NCBI RefSeq assembly: GCF_029144185.1
Contig: NZ_CP110232.1
Span: 1,054,001 to 1,118,000 of the forward strand
DNA: 64,000 nucleotides
Source: Vagococcus intermedius
GTDB taxonomy: Bacteria > Bacillota > Bacilli > Lactobacillales > Vagococcaceae
Reading direction: 5' to 3'
In this document: positions 15,824 through 23,800 of the stretch, one piece after another
Layout of the letters: every line of letters begins with the position of its first letter
Position numbering within the stretch: position 1 is the first letter of the stretch
Notes under the pieces: generated by a model
Seen by the model: only the letters and a program-made list of their open reading frames with translations
The model's database searches: none
What the model was told of the DNA's origin: nothing
Made by a program: the position numbers and the translations under genes

Positions 15824-16996
15824 ATGAAATTTTTACATACGGCTGATTGGCATATCGGCAAAAAGCTTAATGGATTTGACTTGTTAGAAGAACAAGAATA
15901 TGCTTTTAAACAAATTCTAACACTTGCTAAAGAAGAAGATGTGGATGGTGTTATTATTGCAGGTGATTTATACGACAGGGCTATTCCTCCTATAGAGGCA
16001 ATTAAAGCCTTTGATGGCATGTTAGAACGATTAAATATAATTGAGAAACTTCCAATTTATGCTATTAGTGGTAACCACGATGGGGCAAATCGATTAAACT
16101 TTGCTAACCAGTGGATGGCAGAAAACCATTTATTTCTACACACAAAATTAGAAGAAGCCTTTCAGCCAATTGAGATAGAGGGTATTCAGTTATTTTTGTT
16201 ACCATTTTTTGATCCAATCGATGCACGTATCTATTATGGCGTCGAAGATGTTGAAGAGATGAAAACAATTAACCACGCTATGGCACGAGTTGTGAAGGAT
16301 TTAGAAAAAAAGTTTGACCCGAATAAAAAACAAGTATTAGTAACACACTTTAACGTAACGGGTAAAAAAAATCCTGATTACAAACTAACCAGTGAGACAA
16401 CTTCAACAGTAGGTGGATTAAATAGTGTATCAGCTGAACATTTTAATAAATTCCATTATGTCGCTTTAGGACACCTGCACCTTTGGCAAGCTAGCCCGGA
16501 TGAGCATATTAGGTATAGTGGTTCACCTGTTAAATTTAATACCAAAGAGGCCAAAAATGAGAAGGGTGTTTATATTGTTGAACTAAGTGAAGAGGGTACA
16601 ATCTATTTGAAATTCCATAAAATAAAACCGAATAAAGATTTAATTGTCCTGAAAGGAAGTTTTGAAGAACTTATTTCTGAAGCATTTTATACGCAACAGC
16701 CAACAAAAGGAAGTGCTTTTTTTAGTATTAAATTAACCAGTCGGTCATGTGACTCACATATACGGCAAAAGTTAAGCGATATTTATGGAGATATCGTTGA
16801 ACTGACCTACCACCTTCCTTCGATTGAATTAACTGAAATGGATAAAAAATTTAAAGTAAGAACGAGTCGGAGCATAGAAGAAGTTGTCGAAAATTTTTAT
16901 GCTGATGTGACATGTGGCGATTCGCTGACTAAAAGTCAGAAGAAAATAGTTGAAGACATTGTACTAACATTGAATAAAAAGGAGAATAATCAATGA
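15824..16996 (+). CDS. sbcD: Exonuclease subunit SbcD (Mre11-like)
   Basis: A 390-residue nuclease subunit. ATG 15824 is chosen because AAAGGAG sits 7 bases upstream and the protein then begins MKFLHTADWHIGK, the canonical first phosphoesterase motif. The others follow in order: IAGDLYDRAIPP, ISGNHDGANR, VTHFNVTG and ALGHLHLWQ, which bind two Mn ions. A C-terminal capping region ends near residue 390. SbcD with SbcC cuts hairpins and protein-blocked DNA ends. The stop overlaps the sbcC start (ATGA), so translation is coupled. An extended -10 (TG-T-TATAAT, 15785-15793) lies just upstream. Confidence 0.96.
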   Translation: MKFLHTADWHIGKKLNGFDLLEEQEYAFKQILTLAKEEDVDGVIIAGDLYDRAIPPIEAIKAFDGMLERLNIIEKLPIYAISGNHDGANRLNFANQWMAENHLFLHTKLEEAFQPIEIEGIQLFLLPFFDPIDARIYYGVEDVEEMKTINHAMARVVKDLEKKFDPNKKQVLVTHFNVTGKKNPDYKLTSETTSTVGGLNSVSAEHFNKFHYVALGHLHLWQASPDEHIRYSGSPVKFNTKEAKNEKGVYIVELSEEGTIYLKFHKIKPNKDLIVLKGSFEELISEAFYTQQPTKGSAFFSIKLTSRSCDSHIRQKLSDIYGDIVELTYHLPSIELTEMDKKFKVRTSRSIEEVVENFYADVTCGDSLTKSQKKIVEDIVLTLNKKENNQ

Positions 16997-19900
16997 AGCC
17001 TCTAGTATTAAAAATGAACTTTTTTGGACCACATCGTCAAGCAGTGATCGATTTTACCAAATTCGATGGCGATAATTCTTTATTTTTGATTAGTGGCGAT
17101 ACTGGTGCAGGTAAGACCACTATTTTTGATGCCATGACATATGCCTTATTTGGTACAGGAACAAGCTCTCGTGATCCTATGGATATGCGAAGTGATTTTG
17201 CGACAGAAACAGACGAAACGTCAGTTAGTTTGACCTTTGAACATAATGGGAAATTTTATAGAATCAGTCGCTCACCAAGACAATGGCTAAAAGGTAAAAG
17301 TGTTAAAAAGAGTGGCTTGGTAGAAGCAAAAACAAAACAACAGGTATCTGAATTGAGCGCCCCTAATGGGAAAGAAACAGGGATAGGGTATTCGCAACAA
17401 AAAGCAGTTAACCAGTTTATTCAAGAACTATTGGGTTTGACAGCTGAACAGTTTAGGCAAATTATTTTATTACCACAAAATGATTTCAGAAAATTTTTAG
17501 CAGCTAAGAGCGATAGTAAGGAAACTATTTTGAGAAATCTGTTTGGCACAAAGATATTTGATGACTTTATGATTGAATTAAAAACGAAACATAAGCTTTC
17601 TCATAAAGAACGAGCTATGACTGAGCAAGAACTTACGGGTATTTTTAACAACGTGGAATGGCCAGAAGACTTTAAAGAACAGTTTGAACTCTGTCGAACA
17701 ACTAGTGAACAACATCTTTTATTAAATAAAGTTTTAAAAAAAATAAGAAAACAGGAACTTGAACTCGAAATGCAACTAGCTGCAAGTGACACAAAAGTGA
17801 GTGAAAGTGAGCAAATATATACAGAAGCAGTTCATTTAATTCAATCCTTTGAACGGTTAGAGGCATATAACAAAGAACGCCTAAACTTACTTAAAGATGA
17901 AGAAAATGTAGTGAAAAAAGAAACTGAGTATTTAAAGTTAAAATGGGCATTTGATTTAAGCGACACTCTAAAATCAAAAGAAAAGGCAGTCGAAAAAAAA
18001 GAGAAATTGCAGGCAGTTTTATCAGACAAACTGACAGAGCAAGTAACACTAAAGAAATCAGTGATCGCATTAAAAGAAAAGCATGAAAATCTTTCAAAAA
18101 GTAGCCCAGATATTTCTAAATTAAAAAAAGAAGTTGAAAATTATAAGGTAGTATTTATTCCAGCAGCTCAAGTTTTAGAAAAATCAAAAGATAATTTGGT
18201 AGACTATTGTCGGAAACAAAAAGAGATAGAAGAAAAATTAAATGAAACAACTCAAGAATGTTGTCTTAGGCAAGAGGAAATAACTGATTTATCTAAATTA
18301 TTAAGTAGTTTAGATGATCCTCAAGAATTATCGATTAATTATAATCGTTTGTTAGTAGAATGGAAAAATGTCGAAGGGGTTGCTGAAAAACATGCTGAGC
18401 TTCTTACAAAAGAACAGGAATTAACTAAAAAAATCAAGAAAGAAGACAACCAGCAAATCAAATTGATAAAAGAGTTAACGGAAGCAAAAGTTAGTTTTTC
18501 TAATAAAGAGACGGAACGCCGAGAATTGATGATATTACAATTGAGGCAAGAATTAGAAGTAGGAGAAGCCTGTCAGATTTGTGGTTCCTTAGAACATCCC
18601 TTATTGGATAAAGGTGTTACAAGTATTAGCAATACTTCTTTTAAAGAAGCGGTGGAGCAATATGAACAAGCACAAAAACTAGTTATTAGTTTGGAAGAAC
18701 AAATAGCAGCACAAAAAGTTATGTTGAATGTGTTGAGGCAGCAAGCAAGTGAGCTTAAAGGGACAATTAGTAATAGCGAACATCACTTGTCTAGTAGTTA
18801 TGACTATTTCGCCACAATGTGGCATGAAAAATTCCCTAGATTAACAGTGCCAGCTAGTTATAACCAAGAGGGAGTTTTAATGACATTTAAACTTACAACA
18901 GATACACTAACTAAATTGACAAAACGTAGAGATGATATCACTGACAATATGCAATTAAGCCAAGAAAAATTAAATGTATTATTAGATAAAAAGGAGAAGG
19001 TATGTCAAGAAGAACAAAAACTTTCCCTTTCCAAAGACTATGAAGAAAAAACTATAAAAGAATTGACCCAAAAACACCCTAATCTAGCTAGCCACGCAGA
19101 ATTAACAGCTTCTCTTGAAAAAATGGAGGATAAAATCACTCATTATGAGCAGGCTGTTGAAAAAATACGCTATGAACTATCTAAAATGGAACAAAAGGTA
19201 TCAGTAGTTGATGTAGAAATCAAACATCATCATGCTGAGTTAAGTGAACTAGAAAATATTATAGAAAAAGCCACTGATCAATTACATCATAAAATCAACG
19301 AAACTGAATTCGTCAAAAGTGATAGTGACTTAGTAGAGTTAATTAAGTTATCTAGAACACAAGAATTTCATGAACTTAAGTTAGAAGTGGAGAGTTATAA
19401 GAACCGTCTTTCACAATTAACAGATGAAATTGAAGAACTAAGGATGAAAACATCAGCTAAAGACCAGCCAGATTTACTGTTAATCGAAGCTCAACTTCAA
19501 ACTTTGCGATTGGAAAAAGAAGAACTTCTAACTAATAAAGCCACCGTTGATGAGAGATTTAATAAAATTGAAAAAAGTTATCAAAAATCTGAACAGCTAT
19601 TAAAAAGTTATAACTTAAGGCACGAGGAATATACACAGTTAGATAGTTTAACCAGTGCTATAATGGGAGAGAATTCTGTCCGATTGACCCTTGAACGGTA
19701 TGTTTTACAGGCATTCTTATCTGATGTTTTAAAATATGCCAACGACTATTATATGCCTCAACTAAGTAATGCTAGGTATGAATTTGTATTAAAGGAAGAA
19801 AAAGCGAGTCGGGCTAACCAAACAGGTTTGGAGATTAATGTTTTAGACCATGCTACGAATGAGGAGCGGTCAACAGATACTCTATCGGGAGGAGAAAGTT

Positions 19901-20178
19901 TTATTGCCGCCTTATCGATTGCCTTATCTTTAGCTGAAGTAGTTCAAGAAAATGCGGGAGGGGTTAGGATTGACGCATTGTTTATTGATGAGGGATTCGG
20001 TTCTCTTGATTATGAAACGTTGAGTAAAGCAATGACCGTCTTGGAAAGTATTGGTAATAACGGAAGGATGGTCGGGATTATCTCTCATGTAACCACTATG
20101 AAAGATGAAATCGGACAACAATTAGTGTTGGAAAAAACAGGTGATGGTGAGAGTAAAGTGAAGACCCTATTTAAATAA
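16993..20178 (+). CDS. sbcC: Exonuclease subunit SbcC (Rad50-like SMC ATPase)
   Basis: A 1,061-residue SMC-type ATPase. The N-terminal half-site has Walker A SGDTGAGKTT at about 34-43 and the Q-loop region LLPQNDFRKFLAAKSD. Long coiled coils run from about 180 to 500 and 545 to 900, with the zinc hook CQIC at about 527-530 between them. The C-terminal half-site has signature TLSGGESFIAALSIALSLAE and Walker B DALFIDEGFGSLD. SbcC bridges DNA ends and gates the SbcD nuclease. The start overlaps sbcD by four bases. All motifs are present and the length is normal. Confidence 0.96.
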   Translation: MKPLVLKMNFFGPHRQAVIDFTKFDGDNSLFLISGDTGAGKTTIFDAMTYALFGTGTSSRDPMDMRSDFATETDETSVSLTFEHNGKFYRISRSPRQWLKGKSVKKSGLVEAKTKQQVSELSAPNGKETGIGYSQQKAVNQFIQELLGLTAEQFRQIILLPQNDFRKFLAAKSDSKETILRNLFGTKIFDDFMIELKTKHKLSHKERAMTEQELTGIFNNVEWPEDFKEQFELCRTTSEQHLLLNKVLKKIRKQELELEMQLAASDTKVSESEQIYTEAVHLIQSFERLEAYNKERLNLLKDEENVVKKETEYLKLKWAFDLSDTLKSKEKAVEKKEKLQAVLSDKLTEQVTLKKSVIALKEKHENLSKSSPDISKLKKEVENYKVVFIPAAQVLEKSKDNLVDYCRKQKEIEEKLNETTQECCLRQEEITDLSKLLSSLDDPQELSINYNRLLVEWKNVEGVAEKHAELLTKEQELTKKIKKEDNQQIKLIKELTEAKVSFSNKETERRELMILQLRQELEVGEACQICGSLEHPLLDKGVTSISNTSFKEAVEQYEQAQKLVISLEEQIAAQKVMLNVLRQQASELKGTISNSEHHLSSSYDYFATMWHEKFPRLTVPASYNQEGVLMTFKLTTDTLTKLTKRRDDITDNMQLSQEKLNVLLDKKEKVCQEEQKLSLSKDYEEKTIKELTQKHPNLASHAELTASLEKMEDKITHYEQAVEKIRYELSKMEQKVSVVDVEIKHHHAELSELENIIEKATDQLHHKINETEFVKSDSDLVELIKLSRTQEFHELKLEVESYKNRLSQLTDEIEELRMKTSAKDQPDLLLIEAQLQTLRLEKEELLTNKATVDERFNKIEKSYQKSEQLLKSYNLRHEEYTQLDSLTSAIMGENSVRLTLERYVLQAFLSDVLKYANDYYMPQLSNARYEFVLKEEKASRANQTGLEINVLDHATNEERSTDTLSGGESFIAALSIALSLAEVVQENAGGVRIDALFIDEGFGSLDYETLSKAMTVLESIGNNGRMVGIISHVTTMKDEIGQQLVLEKTGDGESKVKTLFK

Positions 20179-20180
20179 CA

Positions 20181-20217
20181 AAAAACAGTTGCTGATGTCC
20201 TCAGTAACTGTTTTTTT
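20181..20217 (+). terminator. Rho-independent terminator after sbcDC
   Basis: Arms AAAAACAGTTGCTGA and TCAGTAACTGTTTTT (one G-T wobble) around TGTCC, with a T run. Confidence 0.88.
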
Positions 20218-20414
20218 ATCTGTTACTTTCTTTTTCCGCTTTATTTTAAAATAATTGGACAAACTTCTTCTTAATACCATGGTAACATTTGATTTGAGCT
20301 GATAAATCAGTTGTTTAGATACAGTTTTTTTCCAGCTTATGTTTACAAAATTATATTTTTTAGAGTTAAAAATAATATAAATAGAAAAATCATGTTAGAT
20401 TAGGAGGTTTTTGT

Positions 20415-21518
20415 TTGATAAAAGAAAAAAAACATGGAAACATTGCCGTGTTGAGTCTTTTAGCAATGTTTATGGTTACTTTTTTTTATATGTTAAATAA
20501 AAGTGGCGCAACCGGTAGTTACCAAGGGAGTCATCGAAGTCTTTTTAATGGGATGCTGATTATTGGTGAGATTGGTTTTAATTTAATTACCATTATTTCA
20601 GGTTATTTATTAGTTAAATCCGAATTTAAATGGCGATATTTTTTTCAAAATGTTTTTTATATAGAATCTTTTAATTTATTAGCTGTTGCAATTATTGGAA
20701 AAAAAAGTGGGATAGAATTAAATTCTATTAAAGATGTTTTTCGTTACTTTTTCCCTATTTTAAATGGCACGTATTGGTTTGCTACTATTTTTATTTTATT
20801 GTTATTACTGGCACCTTTTACGAAAAGAATTGCCGAGCTATTATCTCAAAAAGAGTTGAAAAGATTACTCATCACTCTTTTAATAATTTTTAGTTTAATT
20901 CCGACTTATGTTGGGATTATGATAAATAATTCAGAAGCATTTTTATATTATAATCGCTTAATTTGGTTGGTGACAATGCAATATTTGGGGGCTTATATCG
21001 GATTGTATGGTATCAAGCTTTTAAATCGATTTTGGAAGAGTTTTATATATTTGATTGTCTTAACACTCATTTTTATTTCAGTTCTACTGGTAATGAATCA
21101 AAATTTAACGCTGTTAAAAACAGTATTTCCAATTGATACAGCCTATTTTTGGCGTCCGAATTCATTTTTTGCAGTTACTTTTTCACTATTAATTTTTATG
21201 ATGTTTAAAGGAATAAAACTACCCGGATCAAAGATACTCAGCCTATTATCAACTAATATAGTTGGGTGTTACTTGTTAGCTGATGGTTATGCCGCAAGCT
21301 TTTTATGGAAAGATGTTTTAAAGGTCAATACAGTATTAGAGGATACTAATTTTATTTGGAAAATGTTAGCCTCGACAGCAGTTGTTTTCTTGATAGGATT
21401 AATTATGACGTTAATTCAAACATATTTATTTAAGTTACTGATCAAAATTATCGATCTAACGACAGTCTTATTGACTGTTAAGCACTCGGGAGGGCGACAT
21501 ACAAAAAAAGTAAGGTAA
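20415..21518 (+). CDS. Acyltransferase-3-like integral membrane protein
   Basis: A 367-residue membrane protein with about ten hydrophobic helices. It starts at TTG 20415 behind TAGGAGG. Helix 2 with FNLITIISGYLL and the segment NGTYWFATIFILLLLLAPF are typical of the acyltransferase-3 (OatA/NodX) fold, and a basic KKVR tail ends the protein. The catalytic R/K-x10-H of helix 1 is absent: the matching region reads NIAVLSLLAMFMVTFFYML with no His. It may therefore be an inactive or divergent relative, or act on a different substrate. It has no SGNH domain. It is flanked by terminators and is probably monocistronic. The family is fairly likely; the activity is unknown. Confidence 0.7.
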   Translation: MIKEKKHGNIAVLSLLAMFMVTFFYMLNKSGATGSYQGSHRSLFNGMLIIGEIGFNLITIISGYLLVKSEFKWRYFFQNVFYIESFNLLAVAIIGKKSGIELNSIKDVFRYFFPILNGTYWFATIFILLLLLAPFTKRIAELLSQKELKRLLITLLIIFSLIPTYVGIMINNSEAFLYYNRLIWLVTMQYLGAYIGLYGIKLLNRFWKSFIYLIVLTLIFISVLLVMNQNLTLLKTVFPIDTAYFWRPNSFFAVTFSLLIFMMFKGIKLPGSKILSLLSTNIVGCYLLADGYAASFLWKDVLKVNTVLEDTNFIWKMLASTAVVFLIGLIMTLIQTYLFKLLIKIIDLTTVLLTVKHSGGRHTKKVR

Positions 21519-21540
21519 TAATTATTACCTTACTTTTTTT
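21503..21540 (+). terminator. Terminator overlapping the end of the acyltransferase-like gene
   Basis: Left arm AAAAAAAGTAAGGTAATA and its exact complement ending in T7. The TAA stop (21516-21518) lies inside the stem. Confidence 0.88.
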
Positions 21541-21748
21541 GTATAATTTTATTATGTAAACAAGATGCTGATTCACACTCATTCTTAAGATTGGTATATA
21601 TGTTTTTTTTATTTTTAAAGATAGGTTAAATATAACAAACGGTTAGATTACCTTTTAATGTAAGGTGTAACATGATAGAATTGTAAATGTTAACGTTATC
21701 AAGAAACTGATAATAGGTTTAAAAATAAAAATGGTATAGGTGGTTGTT

Positions 21749-23719
21749 ATGGAAGATATTAAATATCTAGAATTGTTGGCTAAGGAATTTCCAACATCTC
21801 AAAGTATCATTACTGAAACAATTAATTTAAAAGCTATTTTAAATTTACCGAAAGGAACTGAGCATTTTATAAGTGATGTTCATGGCGAGTATGATGCTTT
21901 TCAACATGTTTTACGTAATGGTTCAGGAAATATTAAAAATAAAATAAAATCAACATTTAGAAATCAATTGAGCCAAGAAGAGATGATCAGTTTATCGACC
22001 TTGATTTATTACCCAAAAGAGAAGATAAAATTAGAAACACAAGCAATGAATACCGATTTAGAACGTGCTAGTTGGTATCATCAAATTTTAGAGCAATTAA
22101 TAGAGTTGGCTCGTGTCACTTCTTCTAAATATACCCGCTCTAAAGTAAGAAAATCTATCCCGCCAGAGTTTTCATATATAATTGAAGAGTTATTATTTAC
22201 CTCGACTAAGCATAAAAATCAATTGAATTACTATGAAAACATTATTGAAACAATTATTGAACTAGATATTGCGGATCAATTCATTTCTGAAATGTGCTAT
22301 TTGATTCAACGTTTGACAATTGATCACCTACATGTAGTAGGCGATATTTTTGATCGTGGACCTGCTCCGGATAAAATCATGGATGATCTAATGGACTATC
22401 ATTCAGTCGATATCCAATGGGGAAATCATGATATTTTATGGATGGGAGCTGCATGCGGTTCAGCTGTATGTATTGCCAATGTGGTAAGGATTTCAGCTAG
22501 ATATGATAATTTAGATATTCTAGAGGAAAGCTATGGTATTTCCTTAAGACCACTCGTCAATTTAGCAGATAAATATTACGATAAAATAAACACTCAATAC
22601 TTACCGAAGATAAATCAAGAGGAATTAAGTTACGATGAAAATGAATTAAGACAAATGGCAAAAATGCAACAGGCTATGGCGATTATTCAGTTTAAATTAG
22701 AAGGGGAGATTATTCAACGTCGTCCAGAATTTGAAATGACGGATCGTTTGGTTTTAAACCAAATTAATTATGAACAAAATAGTATAATGATTGATGGTGA
22801 AAATTATGATTTAGTTGAGGCGTATTTCCCAACTATTAATCCAAATGATCCTTACACTCTAAATGAAGACGAGGCACATGTTGTAGAGCATTTAGTTAAG
22901 CTATTTAAAGAATGTGATAAATTACAGCAACATATGGACTTTTTAATCGCCAAAGGGAGTATGTACTTAGCTTATAACGATAATTTGTTATATCATGGAT
23001 GTGTTCCATTGACAAAAGATGGTGACTTTTTAAAGGTAGAATTAGACGGTGAAATTTTGTCAGGTAAGGTATTATTTGATAAATTCGAACAAGCTATACG
23101 TGAGGCTTATCATCAAAAAACTAAATCTTCAGTAGAAAATTTAGATTTAATTTGGTACTTGTGGACAGGAAAAACCTCTCCCTTATTTGGCAAAGATAAG
23201 ATGACTACCTTTGAAAGGTATTACTTAAAAGAAAAAAACTTGCATAAGGAACACAAAAATCCTTACTACAAATTACGCGAGGAAGAAAAAACCTGTCGTA
23301 ATATTTTAAAAGAGTTTGGTTTAGATGATGATAAGGGTCACATCATTAATGGGCATACGCCTATTAAAGAACGAGACGGAGAAGATCCGATGAAAGGGAA
23401 TAATAAACTAATCGTCATCGATGGGGGCTTTTCGAAAGCCTATCAACGGACTACAGGTATTGCAGGATACACCCTTCTATACAATTCATATGGAATGGAA
23501 TTGGCTGTTCATCAATCATTTTTAGGGAAACTTCAAGCCATAACAAATGAAGAGGATATATTATCAACTAGACGAATTGTCTTCAAAGAAAATGATCGTA
23601 AACGTGTTTTAGAGACAGACATTGGTGCTAATTTACTTGAACAAATTTCAGATTTGAAAAAACTGATGTCAGCCTATCGTTTAGGTCTAATTAAAGAAAA
23701 TCGATCAACATTTGAATAA
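21749..23719 (+). CDS. fbp: Fructose-1,6-bisphosphatase class III
   Basis: A 656-residue gluconeogenic enzyme of the Firmicutes type, hydrolysing fructose-1,6-bisphosphate to fructose-6-phosphate. Metallophosphatase-like motifs are clear: EHFISDVHGEYDAF, VVGDIFDRGPAPDKI, QWGNHDILWMGAACGS, MYLAYNDNLLYHGCVPL, and late INGHTPIKERDGEDPMKG and LIVIDGGFSKAYQ. ATG 21749 is preferred over the GTG nine bases earlier because ATAGGTGG then stands 6 bases upstream. Length is as expected for the family (about 640-670). The gene is monocistronic, between the acyltransferase-like gene and the convergent yhaON unit. Confidence 0.96.
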   Translation: MEDIKYLELLAKEFPTSQSIITETINLKAILNLPKGTEHFISDVHGEYDAFQHVLRNGSGNIKNKIKSTFRNQLSQEEMISLSTLIYYPKEKIKLETQAMNTDLERASWYHQILEQLIELARVTSSKYTRSKVRKSIPPEFSYIIEELLFTSTKHKNQLNYYENIIETIIELDIADQFISEMCYLIQRLTIDHLHVVGDIFDRGPAPDKIMDDLMDYHSVDIQWGNHDILWMGAACGSAVCIANVVRISARYDNLDILEESYGISLRPLVNLADKYYDKINTQYLPKINQEELSYDENELRQMAKMQQAMAIIQFKLEGEIIQRRPEFEMTDRLVLNQINYEQNSIMIDGENYDLVEAYFPTINPNDPYTLNEDEAHVVEHLVKLFKECDKLQQHMDFLIAKGSMYLAYNDNLLYHGCVPLTKDGDFLKVELDGEILSGKVLFDKFEQAIREAYHQKTKSSVENLDLIWYLWTGKTSPLFGKDKMTTFERYYLKEKNLHKEHKNPYYKLREEEKTCRNILKEFGLDDDKGHIINGHTPIKERDGEDPMKGNNKLIVIDGGFSKAYQRTTGIAGYTLLYNSYGMELAVHQSFLGKLQAITNEEDILSTRRIVFKENDRKRVLETDIGANLLEQISDLKKLMSAYRLGLIKENRSTFE

Positions 23720-23735
23720 ATAAAATAGTTATGAA

Positions 23736-23793
23736 ATCAACAAAAATAAAGCCTGTTTTACTATAGTGTAAAGTAGGCTTTATTTTTGTTGAT
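23736..23793. terminator. Bidirectional terminator between fbp and yhaN
   Basis: Arms ATCAACAAAAATAAAGCCT and AGGCTTTATTTTTGTTGAT around a 20-base loop. Symmetric A/T tracts let it stop transcripts from either side. Confidence 0.8.
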
Positions 23794-23800
23794 AACTTAT

